DNA of 43,090 nt from JABWBR01 sp036741235. Lineage in GTDB: Bacteria; Bacteroidota; Bacteroidia; Chitinophagales; Saprospiraceae. Every line of letters begins with the position of its first letter. Positions within the stretch are counted from its first letter, which is position 1. Shown piece by piece: positions 33,369 through 42,050 of the stretch. A program made the translations under genes and the position numbers. Location of the stretch: positions 1 to 43,090 of the forward strand of contig DAINSQ010000019.1 in NCBI GenBank assembly GCA_036741235.1, given 5' to 3'. The notes beneath the pieces were generated by a model that had not been told where the DNA came from, made no database searches, and was given only the letters and a program-made list of their open reading frames with translations.

Positions 33369-34154
33369 ATGCAATGGAATCTCAGCGGTAAAAACGCCCT
33401 GGTAGGCGGCAGCAGCAAAGGAATAGGCAAGGCTACCGCCATCGCGCTGGCCGAACTGGGCGCCAATGTCACCCTGGTATCGCGTTCCGCGGATATCATG
33501 GGCGATGTCATCAAGTTATTGCACAAAACGCCGGGGCAAGACCACGATTTTCTTGTAGCCGATTTTACCGATACCAAAGACCTCCATACCAAAGTATCGG
33601 CGCTGGTGTCCGAGAAAAATATACATATCCTGGTCAACAATACCGCCGGCCCGCCTGCCGGACCAATTACCGATGCGGCAGCCCGGGATTTTCTGCAAGC
33701 GTTCAACAATCACCTCATTTGCAATCATTTGCTTGCACAAGCCGTATTGCCGGGTATGAAACGCGACAACTACGGTCGCATCATCAATATTATTTCTACC
33801 TCTGTTAAAGCGCCGCTCGTCGGGCTGGGCGTTTCCAATACCGTGCGGGGCGCTGTGGCTAGCTGGGCCAAAACTATGGCCAACGAACTGGGCCGGTTTC
33901 AGATTACTGTCAATAATGTTTTGCCGGGGTTAACCCTCACCGATCGCCTGCACGACCTGATTGAGCGCCAGGCTGCCGAATCCGGGAAAAGCGTGGAAGA
34001 AGTGGCCCGCGCCATGCAAAGCAGCGTGCCGATGGGGCGTTTTGCCCAGCCCGCCGAAATTGCCGCCGCTGTAGCCTTCCTTGCCTCGCCGGCAGCCTCG
34101 TATATCAACGGCGTCAACCTGCCCGTCGACGGCGGTCGTACCCGTAGTCTTTGA
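33369..34154 (+). CDS. SDR-family protein without the usual Tyr/Lys pair
   Basis: A 261-residue Rossmann-fold protein of the short-chain dehydrogenase/reductase superfamily. The glycine motif GGSSKGIG (13-20) and NNTAG (90-94) are present, and the C-terminal part (LPVDGG) is typical. The catalytic YxxxK is not: after Ser143/Ser145 the expected Tyr and Lys positions read Ser156 and Arg160 (SNTVRGAV). This agrees with the known BKR-like SDR subgroup that lacks a perfect catalytic tetrad. It may still bind NAD(P); the reaction is unknown. The ATG at 33369 is favoured over the upstream TTG at 33330, which would lie within the promoter. Acyltransferase and methyltransferase genes follow closely. 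Confidence 0.83.
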   Translation: MQWNLSGKNALVGGSSKGIGKATAIALAELGANVTLVSRSADIMGDVIKLLHKTPGQDHDFLVADFTDTKDLHTKVSALVSEKNIHILVNNTAGPPAGPITDAAARDFLQAFNNHLICNHLLAQAVLPGMKRDNYGRIINIISTSVKAPLVGLGVSNTVRGAVASWAKTMANELGRFQITVNNVLPGLTLTDRLHDLIERQAAESGKSVEEVARAMQSSVPMGRFAQPAEIAAAVAFLASPAASYINGVNLPVDGGRTRSL

Positions 34155-34178
34155 TCACCCGCTATTGAATAAATACCT

Positions 34179-35069
34179 ATGAGCCAATTAGTCTATTATT
34201 TATTGCTCAAGCCTATATCGCTGCTGCCTTACCGGGCGTTGTACGCCTTGTCGGATTTCATCTGTTTTGTATTGTACAACTTATTGGGCTACCGCAAAAA
34301 AGTGGTGGTGACCAACCTCAAAAATTCGTTTCCCGACAAATCGCCGCAGGAGATTGAGGCCATCGCCGGCAAGTTCTACCACCACTTCTGCGACCTCATC
34401 CTCGAATCGGTGAAAATGTTCAGCATCACCCGCGAGGAAGTCAACGAGCGCTGCCGCATTGTCAATCCAGAGGTATTCGAACACTACGCTGCCGAAGGCC
34501 GCAGCCTGTTGCTGGTGGCCGGCCATTACAACAACTGGGAATTGGCCGCCGTAGCCTGCGACATGCAAACGCCGCACACCGCCGTGGGCATATACAGCCC
34601 ATTGGCCAATCGCTTTTTTGATAATAAATTATACCAATCGCGCAGCCAATTTGGATTGGAGTTGTTGCCCAAAAAACAGGTAAAGCCGTTTTTTAAAAAC
34701 AACGCCCACCGGCTCTTGGCTTTTATGTTCGGCGCCGACCAATCGCCCTCCAATGCCGCCAATGCCTACTGGACAACCTTCCTCAACCAGGATACCGCCG
34801 TGGCTTTCGGTACCGAAAAATACGCCGTTGAATACAACTATCCCGTGGTATTCGGGCGGATCAACAAGTTGCGCCGCGGCTATTACACGATGGACTTTAC
34901 CGTGCTTGAAGACCAGCCTGCCAATACCTCGTTTGGCGAAATTTCGGAAAAACACACCCGCGCACTCGAGCAACAGATACTGGAACAGCCGGAATATTGG
35001 CTCTGGACCCACAAACGCTGGAAGCGCAAACGTCCGGTGGATGCAAACGGCGCTGCTTCGCATGTCTGA
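34179..35069 (+). CDS. Lysophospholipid acyltransferase (LpxL/HtrB-like)
   Basis: A 296-residue membrane-associated acyltransferase of the LpxL/LpxM/HtrB family, which adds secondary acyl chains to lipid A or related lipids. Residues about 15-38 form a membrane anchor. The catalytic HX4E motif is visible as GHYNNWE at 115-121 (His116, Glu121), followed by the substrate-side segments FMFGADQSPS and the late WLWTHKRWKR, typical of the family. The length is normal. It begins 24 bases after the SDR gene, and its stop overlaps the methyltransferase start by 8 bases (ATGTCTGA), so the three are one operon. In a Bacteroidota cell, lipid A or an aminolipid would be a likely target. Confidence 0.9.
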   Translation: MSQLVYYLLLKPISLLPYRALYALSDFICFVLYNLLGYRKKVVVTNLKNSFPDKSPQEIEAIAGKFYHHFCDLILESVKMFSITREEVNERCRIVNPEVFEHYAAEGRSLLLVAGHYNNWELAAVACDMQTPHTAVGIYSPLANRFFDNKLYQSRSQFGLELLPKKQVKPFFKNNAHRLLAFMFGADQSPSNAANAYWTTFLNQDTAVAFGTEKYAVEYNYPVVFGRINKLRRGYYTMDFTVLEDQPANTSFGEISEKHTRALEQQILEQPEYWLWTHKRWKRKRPVDANGAASHV

Positions 35070-36075
35070 CCGGGGGGACCACCTTCGGCAACTTGCCGCC
35101 TGCCTGATCGACCCCCACTGTCGCTGGGAGCAATGGGCGCCAGCCCTCGATCAATGGTATGACGATTTGTGTGCCCTGGCCCAAATTGATCCACGCAACC
35201 AGGCGTTGCTCGACAACGTAGAACTGAAATACGGCCAGGCCATCGGCGCCTATTGGGCTGCCTCTTGTGTGAAAGATTACCACCGCACCCGCCGGTTTGT
35301 CCAAGGTATCTACCAGGCCATCATCGATCAGCAGGCACTGCATCCGGGGCGGGCTGTCAATCTCCTGTATGCCGGCACGGGGCCGTTTGCCACCCTCGTA
35401 TTGCCATTGATGACCCTCTTTCGACCCGGTGAAGTTGATTTTTATTTCTTGGAAATCAACCCGCAAAGCAGAGCCATCCTCGGGCAAGTCCTTGAATTAT
35501 ATAACCTTAGCGAATATGTCCGACTTATCAGCGACGCCGATGCCTCCACCTTCCAACTACCTGACGACATAACCATCGATATAGCAGTAGCGGAAACCAT
35601 GCAGCACGCTTTGCAACGCGAGCCGCAGGTAGCCATCACCCTCAACCTCTGCCGGCAATTGCCGCCCCACGCGATATTTATCCCGCAACAAATCACCATT
35701 TCCGCCGGCTTGTTACACCCGGGAAAAGATACCGAAAGAGCAATGGGTCTGCTGGAAGATCTGCAAGACGCGTATCTCCTGTTGACTGTTATTTTTGATC
35801 TTCAAAAAGAAAATGCAGCGCAGTACTTGACAGCAGCGGGTGAATATCATTTCCCTGTGGTCGAAACCGTAGCACAAATTGACGAGGGTTATTCCCGCCT
35901 TTGTCTGTTTACAAAAATCCGGATATACAACGACATTCAGCTCGACTACTCCGACAGTGGGTTGACGCTGCCCAAAACCCTTGGCGATATTGCCGTCCCT
36001 GCCGTTTCCTTGCAATTTCAATATCAACTGGGGGTCGACCCGGGTTTTGTATGGAAAATGATCCCCGCCCGTTAG
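35062..36075 (+). CDS. PRMT-like SAM-dependent methyltransferase
   Basis: A 337-residue class I methyltransferase. Motif I reads LYAGTGPFA (about 102-110), and an acidic residue for the ribose of SAM follows (Glu131 in FYFLEINP). The next part resembles protein arginine methyltransferases: a possible double-E loop with Glu178 and Glu187 nine residues apart (AETMQHALQRE), followed by LPPHAIFIPQQITISA, comparable to the PRMT strand after that loop. No clear THW loop is seen, so the substrate could be something other than arginine. The start at 35062 overlaps the acyltransferase stop; a Met at 35041 is an alternative. It is co-transcribed with the SDR and the acyltransferase, which points to lipid or envelope chemistry. 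Confidence 0.75.
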   Translation: MSDRGDHLRQLAACLIDPHCRWEQWAPALDQWYDDLCALAQIDPRNQALLDNVELKYGQAIGAYWAASCVKDYHRTRRFVQGIYQAIIDQQALHPGRAVNLLYAGTGPFATLVLPLMTLFRPGEVDFYFLEINPQSRAILGQVLELYNLSEYVRLISDADASTFQLPDDITIDIAVAETMQHALQREPQVAITLNLCRQLPPHAIFIPQQITISAGLLHPGKDTERAMGLLEDLQDAYLLLTVIFDLQKENAAQYLTAAGEYHFPVVETVAQIDEGYSRLCLFTKIRIYNDIQLDYSDSGLTLPKTLGDIAVPAVSLQFQYQLGVDPGFVWKMIPAR

Positions 36076-36114
36076 CAGCCTACTGTTGTAACCGCAGGCG
36101 CACCGCGGACACAC

Positions 36115-37203
36115 TCAGAACCCCACCGCCAGCGACGCCGTATAGAAATAATTCTGTTGCGACGGTTTACTGACCAGTGTAAAAATATGGTCTTCACTTT
36201 GAAGCGTGCGAGCTTCGAAGCGCAACGCAACATTTTCAACAGGCATAATATCAATATTGGCAGACAGGCCGAACACCTGAAAGCCGTTGAGCGAATTGGT
36301 CGTTACAATAACCTGATTTTCATCGTTATAGTACTCCGCGCGGGCGGCAACGGCCAGCTTGTCGGTGAAGGCATAGCGGGCTATGACAACAGGTGTAAAC
36401 CAGTAGTCGTATTCGCTTTCTTTAGGGCGTTGTTGCTGAGCGCCCAGGTCGAGCCCTGCAATGAGGCCGAATTTGGGCGTTAGTTGAAACATGCCGTATA
36501 AGTTATTGAAAACGCGCCATCGCTCCTGGTCTTTGCCGGGGAATTCATTACCGATAAAAGTGCTCCAATTGAGCGTGAGTTTATCGTTGGGCTTGAAAGT
36601 GAGCTGAGTTCCGAAGGCGGGCGTCTGGTTGGCGTTGATGCGGCGGATGCGCTGCCAGCCGTTGAGCAAAAGGCCTGCCACATACCACCTGCCGCCTTCC
36701 GAGGTATAGCTGAGCCGTGCGCCGGCTTCGTAATAAGGCGAGGTTTCGGCGGCCAGGCTTCGAGAGAGCGCCCAGCAGTCTTTGCTGACGGCGCTTTCAA
36801 AACCAATATGCGAGGGTAAAATGCCTGCGTCGAGCCACAGTTCTTTGTTTTTCGACAATTTCACGCCTGCATTAGCTTCAAAAACAAAGCGCAACAACTC
36901 CTGTTCAGCTGCCAGGTTGTATTGGGCGTAAGTGCCCGCCATCAATGCCATATTGGCCCGCACCCGGTTGCCCGAGTAAGCCCCTTTGAGGTAGGCCAGG
37001 TTGATATTGAATTCGTTGTGGCGGTTGTGGCTGTAGAAAAAGCCGGGGCGCTCATGGCCGGCGGGATTACCGGCGTCGTAGCTGTAATAGGCTTCCACAT
37101 ACCCCGAAAAAGTAAGGTTTGATTCGGTTCCGGTGAATATCATTTCCTGCGCGCCAAGCGCTGTCAGGCAAAAAAGAAATAATAAGGTTAGTACGGATTT
37201 CAC
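36115..37203 (-). CDS. Outer membrane porin, BBP2-like
   Basis: A 362-residue outer-membrane beta-barrel with a signal peptide (about 1-18, ending LGAQ). The N-terminal strands (LTFSGYVEAYYSYDAGNP) and following aromatic-rich strands are those of the BBP2 (putative beta-barrel porin-2, OmpL-like) family, and the chain ends in a Phe (LAVGF). It is probably a diffusion channel; the substrate is unknown. It lies 49 bases after tsaB on the same strand, so it may be co-transcribed with guaB and tsaB, although an own promoter in that gap is possible. It is convergent with the methyltransferase. Confidence 0.8.
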   Translation of the reverse strand: MKSVLTLLFLFCLTALGAQEMIFTGTESNLTFSGYVEAYYSYDAGNPAGHERPGFFYSHNRHNEFNINLAYLKGAYSGNRVRANMALMAGTYAQYNLAAEQELLRFVFEANAGVKLSKNKELWLDAGILPSHIGFESAVSKDCWALSRSLAAETSPYYEAGARLSYTSEGGRWYVAGLLLNGWQRIRRINANQTPAFGTQLTFKPNDKLTLNWSTFIGNEFPGKDQERWRVFNNLYGMFQLTPKFGLIAGLDLGAQQQRPKESEYDYWFTPVVIARYAFTDKLAVAARAEYYNDENQVIVTTNSLNGFQVFGLSANIDIMPVENVALRFEARTLQSEDHIFTLVSKPSQQNYFYTASLAVGF

Positions 37204-37252
37204 AGGTTAGCTTTTTTATGGGTGAAAATTTGTAATTTTTTTTTCTGCAGCT

Positions 37253-37948
37253 TCAAAGGCCTGTACTTTTAGGGGTAGTAATATTAGGCGGTTTCAAATA
37301 AAAAGGCTCGTAATAAGCCAGGTTGACAAAGGCGCCCTGTCTGAAGCCTTCAAGTGCGAGCGGCGCCAGATGTTGCGCCGAGCATCGCAAATCGGTAAAA
37401 AACACTTGCGGAGAAACAAATAGCGGCCTGGCTTTGACTGAGCCGTTGCCGCAGCACACCACGGCAAAACCCTTTTGCAGCCATTCATCCAGCCAACCGG
37501 CATGCAGGACGACCGCTGCCGGCGCCGTCACCTCGCGCCCTTCTATATCGTACAACGCCGCGTATACCTCCATGCGGCGGGCGTCGATCATTGGGTAATA
37601 CAAGGTAGGTTGATCGGTGGAGACAAGCGCAGCGGCGTGGGCCAGCGACGCCAGCGTGGGCACAGCCAAAAGCGGTTTGTCGAGGGCATAGCAGATGCCT
37701 TTGGCAGTAGCCACGCCGATGCGCAGCGAAGTATACGACCCCGGGCCGCCGCTCACGGCCAGGGCATCGAGATCAGCGAGATGATGCCCCCCCTCCGACA
37801 TACAGCGTTCGATATAGGTGGTGAGTTGCGCAGCATGATCGTTGACCGACTGCGACTCCGCCAGCGACAACAGGGCCTCGCCGCGGCACAACGCCACCGA
37901 ACAGACATCAGTGGCGGTTTCTATATTTAAAATCAGGGGTTCCGGCAT
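37253..37948 (-). CDS. tsaB: tRNA threonylcarbamoyladenosine biosynthesis protein TsaB
   Basis: A 231-residue protein of the universal t6A37 tRNA modification pathway. TsaB is a catalytically inactive paralog that forms the TsaD-TsaB core needed for transfer of the threonylcarbamoyl group. The ASKHA-type N-terminus ILNIETATDVCSVAL is present, as are the family segments VSGGPGSYTSLRIG (about 66-79) and AKGICYAL. The length is normal. It starts 9 bases after guaB on the same strand, so the two are likely one transcript. Confidence 0.92.
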   Translation of the reverse strand: MPEPLILNIETATDVCSVALCRGEALLSLAESQSVNDHAAQLTTYIERCMSEGGHHLADLDALAVSGGPGSYTSLRIGVATAKGICYALDKPLLAVPTLASLAHAAALVSTDQPTLYYPMIDARRMEVYAALYDIEGREVTAPAAVVLHAGWLDEWLQKGFAVVCCGNGSVKARPLFVSPQVFFTDLRCSAQHLAPLALEGFRQGAFVNLAYYEPFYLKPPNITTPKSTGL

Positions 37949-37957
37949 ATGGCGGTA

Positions 37958-39439
37958 TTACTGTCGACTATAATTCGGGGCTTCCTTTGTAATAGTAACG
38001 TTGTGCGGGTGACTTTCCGTTCTGCCGGCGCCCGATATTTTCACAAAGCGGGCATTATTCAGCGCTTCGATATTGGGGGCGCCGCAGTAACCCATGCCCG
38101 CGCGCAAGCCGCCGATGTATTGCAACATCACCTCCGCCAGAGTACCTTTAAAAGGCACGCGGCCCTCGATGCCTTCGGGTACCAGTTTTTTAATATCGTC
38201 TTCCACATCCTGGAAATAGCGGTCTTTAGAGCCCTCCATCATAGCGCCCAGCGAGCCCATGCCGCGATAAATCTTGAATTTGCGGCCTTCGTATATCACC
38301 GTTTCGCCTGGGGCTTCCTCTACGCCCGCAAACAAACTGCCGGCCATAATCGTGCTGGCGCCGGCTGCCAGCGCCTTTACTATATCGCCGGTATAGCGGA
38401 TGCCGCCATCGCCGACAATCGGCACGCCGCTGCCTTTGATGGCTTGCGCTGCACTGTAGATAGCCGACAACTGCGGTACGCCTACGCCTGCCACTACGCG
38501 GGTAGTACAGATGCTACCGGGGCCCACACCCACCTTCACGCCGTCTACACCGGCGGCTACCAGCGCTTTGGCGCCTTCGCCGGTGGCCACGTTGCCGCCG
38601 ATAACCTGAAGTTCGGGGAAGCGCTGCTTAACCATTTTGATGGCGTCGAGTACGCCCTTGGAATGGCCGTGCGCGGTATCCACACAGATCACATCTACGT
38701 TTACTTTTACCAGTGCCTCCACCCGGTCGAGTACATCGGAGGTGACGCCCACCGCGGCGCCCACCACCAGCCGGCCCAGCGAGTCTTTGCACGAGAGCGG
38801 GTAATTTTGCACCTTCATGATATCTTTATAGGTAATCAACCCGCACAGGGTACCGTCGTCGGAAACCACAGGCAATTTTTCGATTTTATGGCGTTGCAGG
38901 ATATCGCGGGCCTGGTCGAGCGTGGTGCCGATAGGCGCCGTGATCAGGTTATTTTTGGTCATCAGGTCGCGCACCGGACGATGGTGAAACGCCTCAAATC
39001 GAAGGTCGCGGTTAGTGAGGATGCCGATCAGCTTATTGCGCTCGTCGACAATCGGAATGCCGCCGATTTTGAACTGGCGCATCAACCCAAGGGCGTCGCC
39101 CACCGAAGCGTCGGCCATAAGCGTGACGGGGTCTACGATCATGCCGCTTTCCGAGCGTTTGACCATGCGCACCTGCTCGGCCTGCGCCTGGATGCTCATA
39201 TTTTTGTGAATGATACCAATACCGCCCTGCCGCGCAATGGCAATAGCCAGCGTACTTTCGGTCACGGTATCCATAGCTGCCGATACAATAGGGACGTTGA
39301 GCCGGAGACCCCGGGTGAGTTGCGTGGTAGTGTCTACTTCACGGGGAAGCACTTCTGAGTAGGCGGGCACGAGGAGCACATCATCGAAGGTGAGCGCTTC
39401 GCCCAAAAAGTTGTCGTGGGTTGTATTCCGTATTTCCAT
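37958..39439 (-). CDS. guaB: IMP dehydrogenase
   Basis: A 493-residue enzyme that oxidises IMP to XMP with NAD, the first step towards GMP. The N-terminus has the family segment LTFDDVLLVPAYSEVLP (17-33). A pair of CBS domains lies at about 95-210, inserted in the TIM barrel. The catalytic Cys311 is in GPGSICTTR, and the flap segment with YRGMGSLGAM follows. The ATG at 39439 is chosen; a TTG two codons upstream is less likely. A TATCTTTG element ends 3 bases before this ATG, which would make the mRNA leaderless. It is divergent from tadA. Confidence 0.96.
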   Translation of the reverse strand: MEIRNTTHDNFLGEALTFDDVLLVPAYSEVLPREVDTTTQLTRGLRLNVPIVSAAMDTVTESTLAIAIARQGGIGIIHKNMSIQAQAEQVRMVKRSESGMIVDPVTLMADASVGDALGLMRQFKIGGIPIVDERNKLIGILTNRDLRFEAFHHRPVRDLMTKNNLITAPIGTTLDQARDILQRHKIEKLPVVSDDGTLCGLITYKDIMKVQNYPLSCKDSLGRLVVGAAVGVTSDVLDRVEALVKVNVDVICVDTAHGHSKGVLDAIKMVKQRFPELQVIGGNVATGEGAKALVAAGVDGVKVGVGPGSICTTRVVAGVGVPQLSAIYSAAQAIKGSGVPIVGDGGIRYTGDIVKALAAGASTIMAGSLFAGVEEAPGETVIYEGRKFKIYRGMGSLGAMMEGSKDRYFQDVEDDIKKLVPEGIEGRVPFKGTLAEVMLQYIGGLRAGMGYCGAPNIEALNNARFVKISGAGRTESHPHNVTITKEAPNYSRQ

Positions 39440-39442
39440 GCG

Positions 39443-39450
39443 CAAAGATA
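39443..39450 (-). promoter_or_regulatory. Bacteroidota -7 promoter element for guaB
   Basis: On the minus strand this reads TATCTTTG, a perfect TAnnTTTG match. Only three bases separate it from the guaB ATG, so transcription would start at or next to the start codon. The -33 position is a T-run without a clear TTG. Confidence 0.55.
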
Positions 39451-39538
39451 CGGCTTTTCGGATGAAAAAAAATGCATGTACATTCCGCCTGCGATATTTT
39501 TCTTGCTGTAATATTGCGGCAACTCAACAAGCACGCCT

Positions 39539-39982
39539 ATGTTATCGGTACACAGCGACGCCTATTTTATGCAGCAGGCGCTCAAAGAGGCGCTCAAGGC
39601 CTATGAAGAAGGAGAAATTCCAGTAGGCGCCGTGGTGGTTTGCCAGAACCAGATCATTGCAAGGGGTTACAACCAGACGGAGCGATTGCAGGACGTGACG
39701 GCGCATGCCGAGATCATCGCCCTCACGGCGGCAGCCGGTTATTTGAATAGCAAATATTTACAGGACTGCACGCTATATGTCACCCTCGAGCCCTGCGCCA
39801 TGTGCGCCGGAGCGTTGTTTTGGTCGCAAATTGACAGGGTTGTCTATGGCGCTCCTGACGACAAGCGGGGTTTTATGCGCTTTGGCAAAGCCATGCTGCA
39901 CCCCGCTACCAAAACGGAATTCGGCATTTTGAGCGACGAGTGCAGCGCCTTGCTCAAGCGCTTTTTTCAGGAGAAAAGGTGA
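39539..39982 (+). CDS. tadA: tRNA-specific adenosine deaminase TadA
   Basis: A 147-residue zinc deaminase that converts A34 to inosine in the anticodon of tRNA-Arg. The zinc site is complete: His56 with proton-shuttling Glu58 (TAHAEII), and Cys86 and Cys89 (EPCAMC). The segment GEIPVGAVVV and the later RVVYGAPDDKRG match the TadA family and fit tRNA rather than free-base deaminases. The length is normal. The ATG at 39539 follows a short divergent promoter region shared with guaB. It converges on gldB across a repeat. Confidence 0.93.
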   Translation: MLSVHSDAYFMQQALKEALKAYEEGEIPVGAVVVCQNQIIARGYNQTERLQDVTAHAEIIALTAAAGYLNSKYLQDCTLYVTLEPCAMCAGALFWSQIDRVVYGAPDDKRGFMRFGKAMLHPATKTEFGILSDECSALLKRFFQEKR

Positions 39983-40007
39983 TTTTTTAACAAAGACTCG
40001 AAGCCCC

Positions 40008-40077
40008 CCAAGTACCACTAAGGGAATTTACCCGCGTTGTAAAAAAATATAACCTTGGTGGTACTTGGCGCCCTTAG
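40008..40077. repeat. Inverted repeat between tadA and gldB
   Basis: CCAAGTACCAC (40008-40018) is exactly complementary to GTGGTACTTGG (40058-40068), and CTAAGGG (40018-40024) to CCCTTAG (40071-40077). The words ggtggtacttgg and cttcgtggctac belong to a type of gene-end repeat that I recall as common in Bacteroidota intergenic DNA. It lies between two convergent genes and could end both. Confidence 0.65.
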
Positions 40078-40108
40078 CGCCTTCGTGGCTACAAGAAAGC
40101 GCCCCTCC

Positions 40109-41158
40109 CTACCGCCGCCTCGGTTTGTACTTCGACTCGTCGAGCAATTTTTGGGCGTCATTCAACGCTATAACTTCCTGAATTGTCGCCTCCGGATGCC
40201 GTTCAAAGTAGGCCTTCACGATTTGCCAGCCTATCCAATTGGCCGTGCGCCCCGGCGCTTCCTCGGGCATACCCGGCGAGTGGGGGCTGTATTCCACGTA
40301 TTTGCGGATTTCTTCCCATGCGCTATTGTAAAGCAAATTTTCATCCAGGAAAAAAGCCCACATCTCCAACTCATTGTCTTCCAACCATTGCCACTGCTTA
40401 GGAGTCACCTCCATCTTCACCGTATCGGGGGCATTGGGCAGCAGCATATCGAGCAGATACATCTTTTTACCATTGTTGATCATCACGTCGAGCAGGCGGG
40501 CGCCGGCGGGCGGGCCTACCATATCGTCGGCCAGCGTTTGCAGCGACCTGGCTACCAGGTGGTCGGCATTGTAGGTGCGGATCAGATATTCCGAGAAATT
40601 AGTATTGCCTGGATTGTATTGCTGATAGGGATAATTTTCACCCAAAAAAAAGTCTAGCCCCACCGCCAGCGAGTTATCGCCGAAAATAAACGCCGCATGC
40701 GAATACTCAGAAATAAAGGTAGTGATATCGGGCACGGGCCGGTCGGGAAAATAGTATTTGTAATACTGAAAAGCCTGCTTAAACTGCTTTTCTATAGGCC
40801 CGAAATTGCCGTACACAACCATACAGGTATCATACAAATGCCGCACGGGCGCAAAAGTGAGAAACCCTTTAACAAAATTCTCATGGCCCTCCGGCGCCAA
40901 TTCGGGGTCTTTGGAGCCCAGGATGCGCTCGAAGAAAATCTGACTAAAAACCGGATACTTCGCCTCCAAATCCTGCAAGCCCGCAGCCATCTGGTTGGTA
41001 TCAATGGCAAACAGCAATTGCTCGAAGCGCGTCACTTCCAGTTCTACTTCAATGTCGGAGACATCGGGGATGTTTTTTTTGTTGTCCTGGCGGCATGCCT
41101 GAATAAAAAGCAGGCTCAACATGAACGCTACATACCACCATCTGCGTTGTTGTAACAT
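40109..41158 (-). CDS. gldB: Gliding motility lipoprotein GldB
   Basis: A 349-residue lipoprotein with an N-terminal export signal and lipobox LFIQAC (Cys22). The mature part follows the GldB pattern: VTRFEQLLFAID, then KYPVFSQIFFERILG, the segment FISEYSHAAFIFGDNSLAVGLDFFLG, and a late YSPHSPGMPEEAPGRTANWIGWQIV. GldB is required for gliding in Flavobacterium and is associated with the T9SS and gliding machinery. The frame is open for another 69 codons upstream, but the ATG at 41158 is preferred because the lipoprotein signal begins there. The presence of PorP/SprF and three T9SS cargo genes in the window supports a working system. It is divergent from the PorT-like gene. Confidence 0.85.
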   Translation of the reverse strand: MLQQRRWWYVAFMLSLLFIQACRQDNKKNIPDVSDIEVELEVTRFEQLLFAIDTNQMAAGLQDLEAKYPVFSQIFFERILGSKDPELAPEGHENFVKGFLTFAPVRHLYDTCMVVYGNFGPIEKQFKQAFQYYKYYFPDRPVPDITTFISEYSHAAFIFGDNSLAVGLDFFLGENYPYQQYNPGNTNFSEYLIRTYNADHLVARSLQTLADDMVGPPAGARLLDVMINNGKKMYLLDMLLPNAPDTVKMEVTPKQWQWLEDNELEMWAFFLDENLLYNSAWEEIRKYVEYSPHSPGMPEEAPGRTANWIGWQIVKAYFERHPEATIQEVIALNDAQKLLDESKYKPRRR

Positions 41159-41297
41159 AGGTAACAGGTTTTTTGAACAGGCATTTGTTGGGCCGTATAG
41201 CCAGGCTTGCGGGGGGATTTGAAAATAGTTGCCGTTAAAAGCCCAACTATCTTCCAGCCTGTATAACTTTACAGCGTTTACAAAAAACAATGCAATA

Positions 41298-42023
41298 ATG
41301 AAAAAAATTGTCATTCTTGCCGCCTTTTTGTGCAATGTTTTAACAATTTCTGCACAGGGAGACATTCGCTTCGGCTTTCAGTTGAGTCCGTCCTTCTCCT
41401 GGATGTCGACCAATGATAACAAAATAACGCCCAGCGGCACAAATCTCGGTTTAAAACTGGGCATGATCGGCGAATACTATTTCGCTGAGAATTACGCTTT
41501 TAGCACAGGATTAGGGTTTTCTTTTAATAGCGGCGGTACTTTACTGCACGAATATGCCGGCAACTATTGGACTAAATCCGACTTGCCCGCTAATCTCGCC
41601 GATACGCTGCGCGCCGGCTCCAAGTTGAAATATGGGGTCCAATACCTCGAAATTCCGATTGGACTGAAGATGCGCACCCGCGAATTCGGCTATATTCGCT
41701 ATTTTCTCGAACCCGGCGTCCAACTGGGCATTAAAACCCAGGCGCGCGGCGTGATCAACGACCCCACCCAATCAGGCGAAAATGAAGAGAAATTCGATAT
41801 CAGCAAAGAAGTGAACAGCCTCTACATGTCGTGGGGCGTCGGCGGCGGTATCGAATACAGCATCTCCGAAAATACGAGTCTGATGGCCGGACTGGGCTTC
41901 CAGATCGGCTTTACGGATGTAAGCGACGACAACGGCACGGTATTCGACCCCCGCGGCAACCGCAAAGAGGATTCCAAAGGCATCATCAATGCGATTACCC
42001 TCCGGCTAGGGATTTTATTCTGA
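41298..42023 (+). CDS. PorT-family outer membrane beta-barrel protein
   Basis: A 241-residue barrel protein with a signal peptide (about 1-19, ending TISAQ). Strands such as IRFGFQLSPSFSWMS, YYFAENYAFSTGLGFSF and the final ITLRLGILF fit the PorT / OMP_b-brl_2 family, whose members include the T9SS-associated PorT. Many paralogs of unknown role exist, so PorT itself is not proven. The ATG at 41298 starts at the signal peptide; the frame is open further upstream without homology. TAACTTTA near 41263-41270 is a weak -7-like element upstream. Confidence 0.8.
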   Translation: MKKIVILAAFLCNVLTISAQGDIRFGFQLSPSFSWMSTNDNKITPSGTNLGLKLGMIGEYYFAENYAFSTGLGFSFNSGGTLLHEYAGNYWTKSDLPANLADTLRAGSKLKYGVQYLEIPIGLKMRTREFGYIRYFLEPGVQLGIKTQARGVINDPTQSGENEEKFDISKEVNSLYMSWGVGGGIEYSISENTSLMAGLGFQIGFTDVSDDNGTVFDPRGNRKEDSKGIINAITLRLGILF

Positions 42024-42050
42024 TAAGAAAGACTCGGACAAAGATATTTA

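Noticed and set aside
32582..33709. A 375-codon minus-strand frame across the S8 protease end and the SDR gene
   Set aside because: It crosses the end of one well-supported gene and the promoter and start of another, and has no domain signature.
37949..39358. A 469-codon open frame opposite guaB
   Set aside because: Antisense to a clear IMP dehydrogenase; the translation is rich in His and Ala with no recognisable fold.
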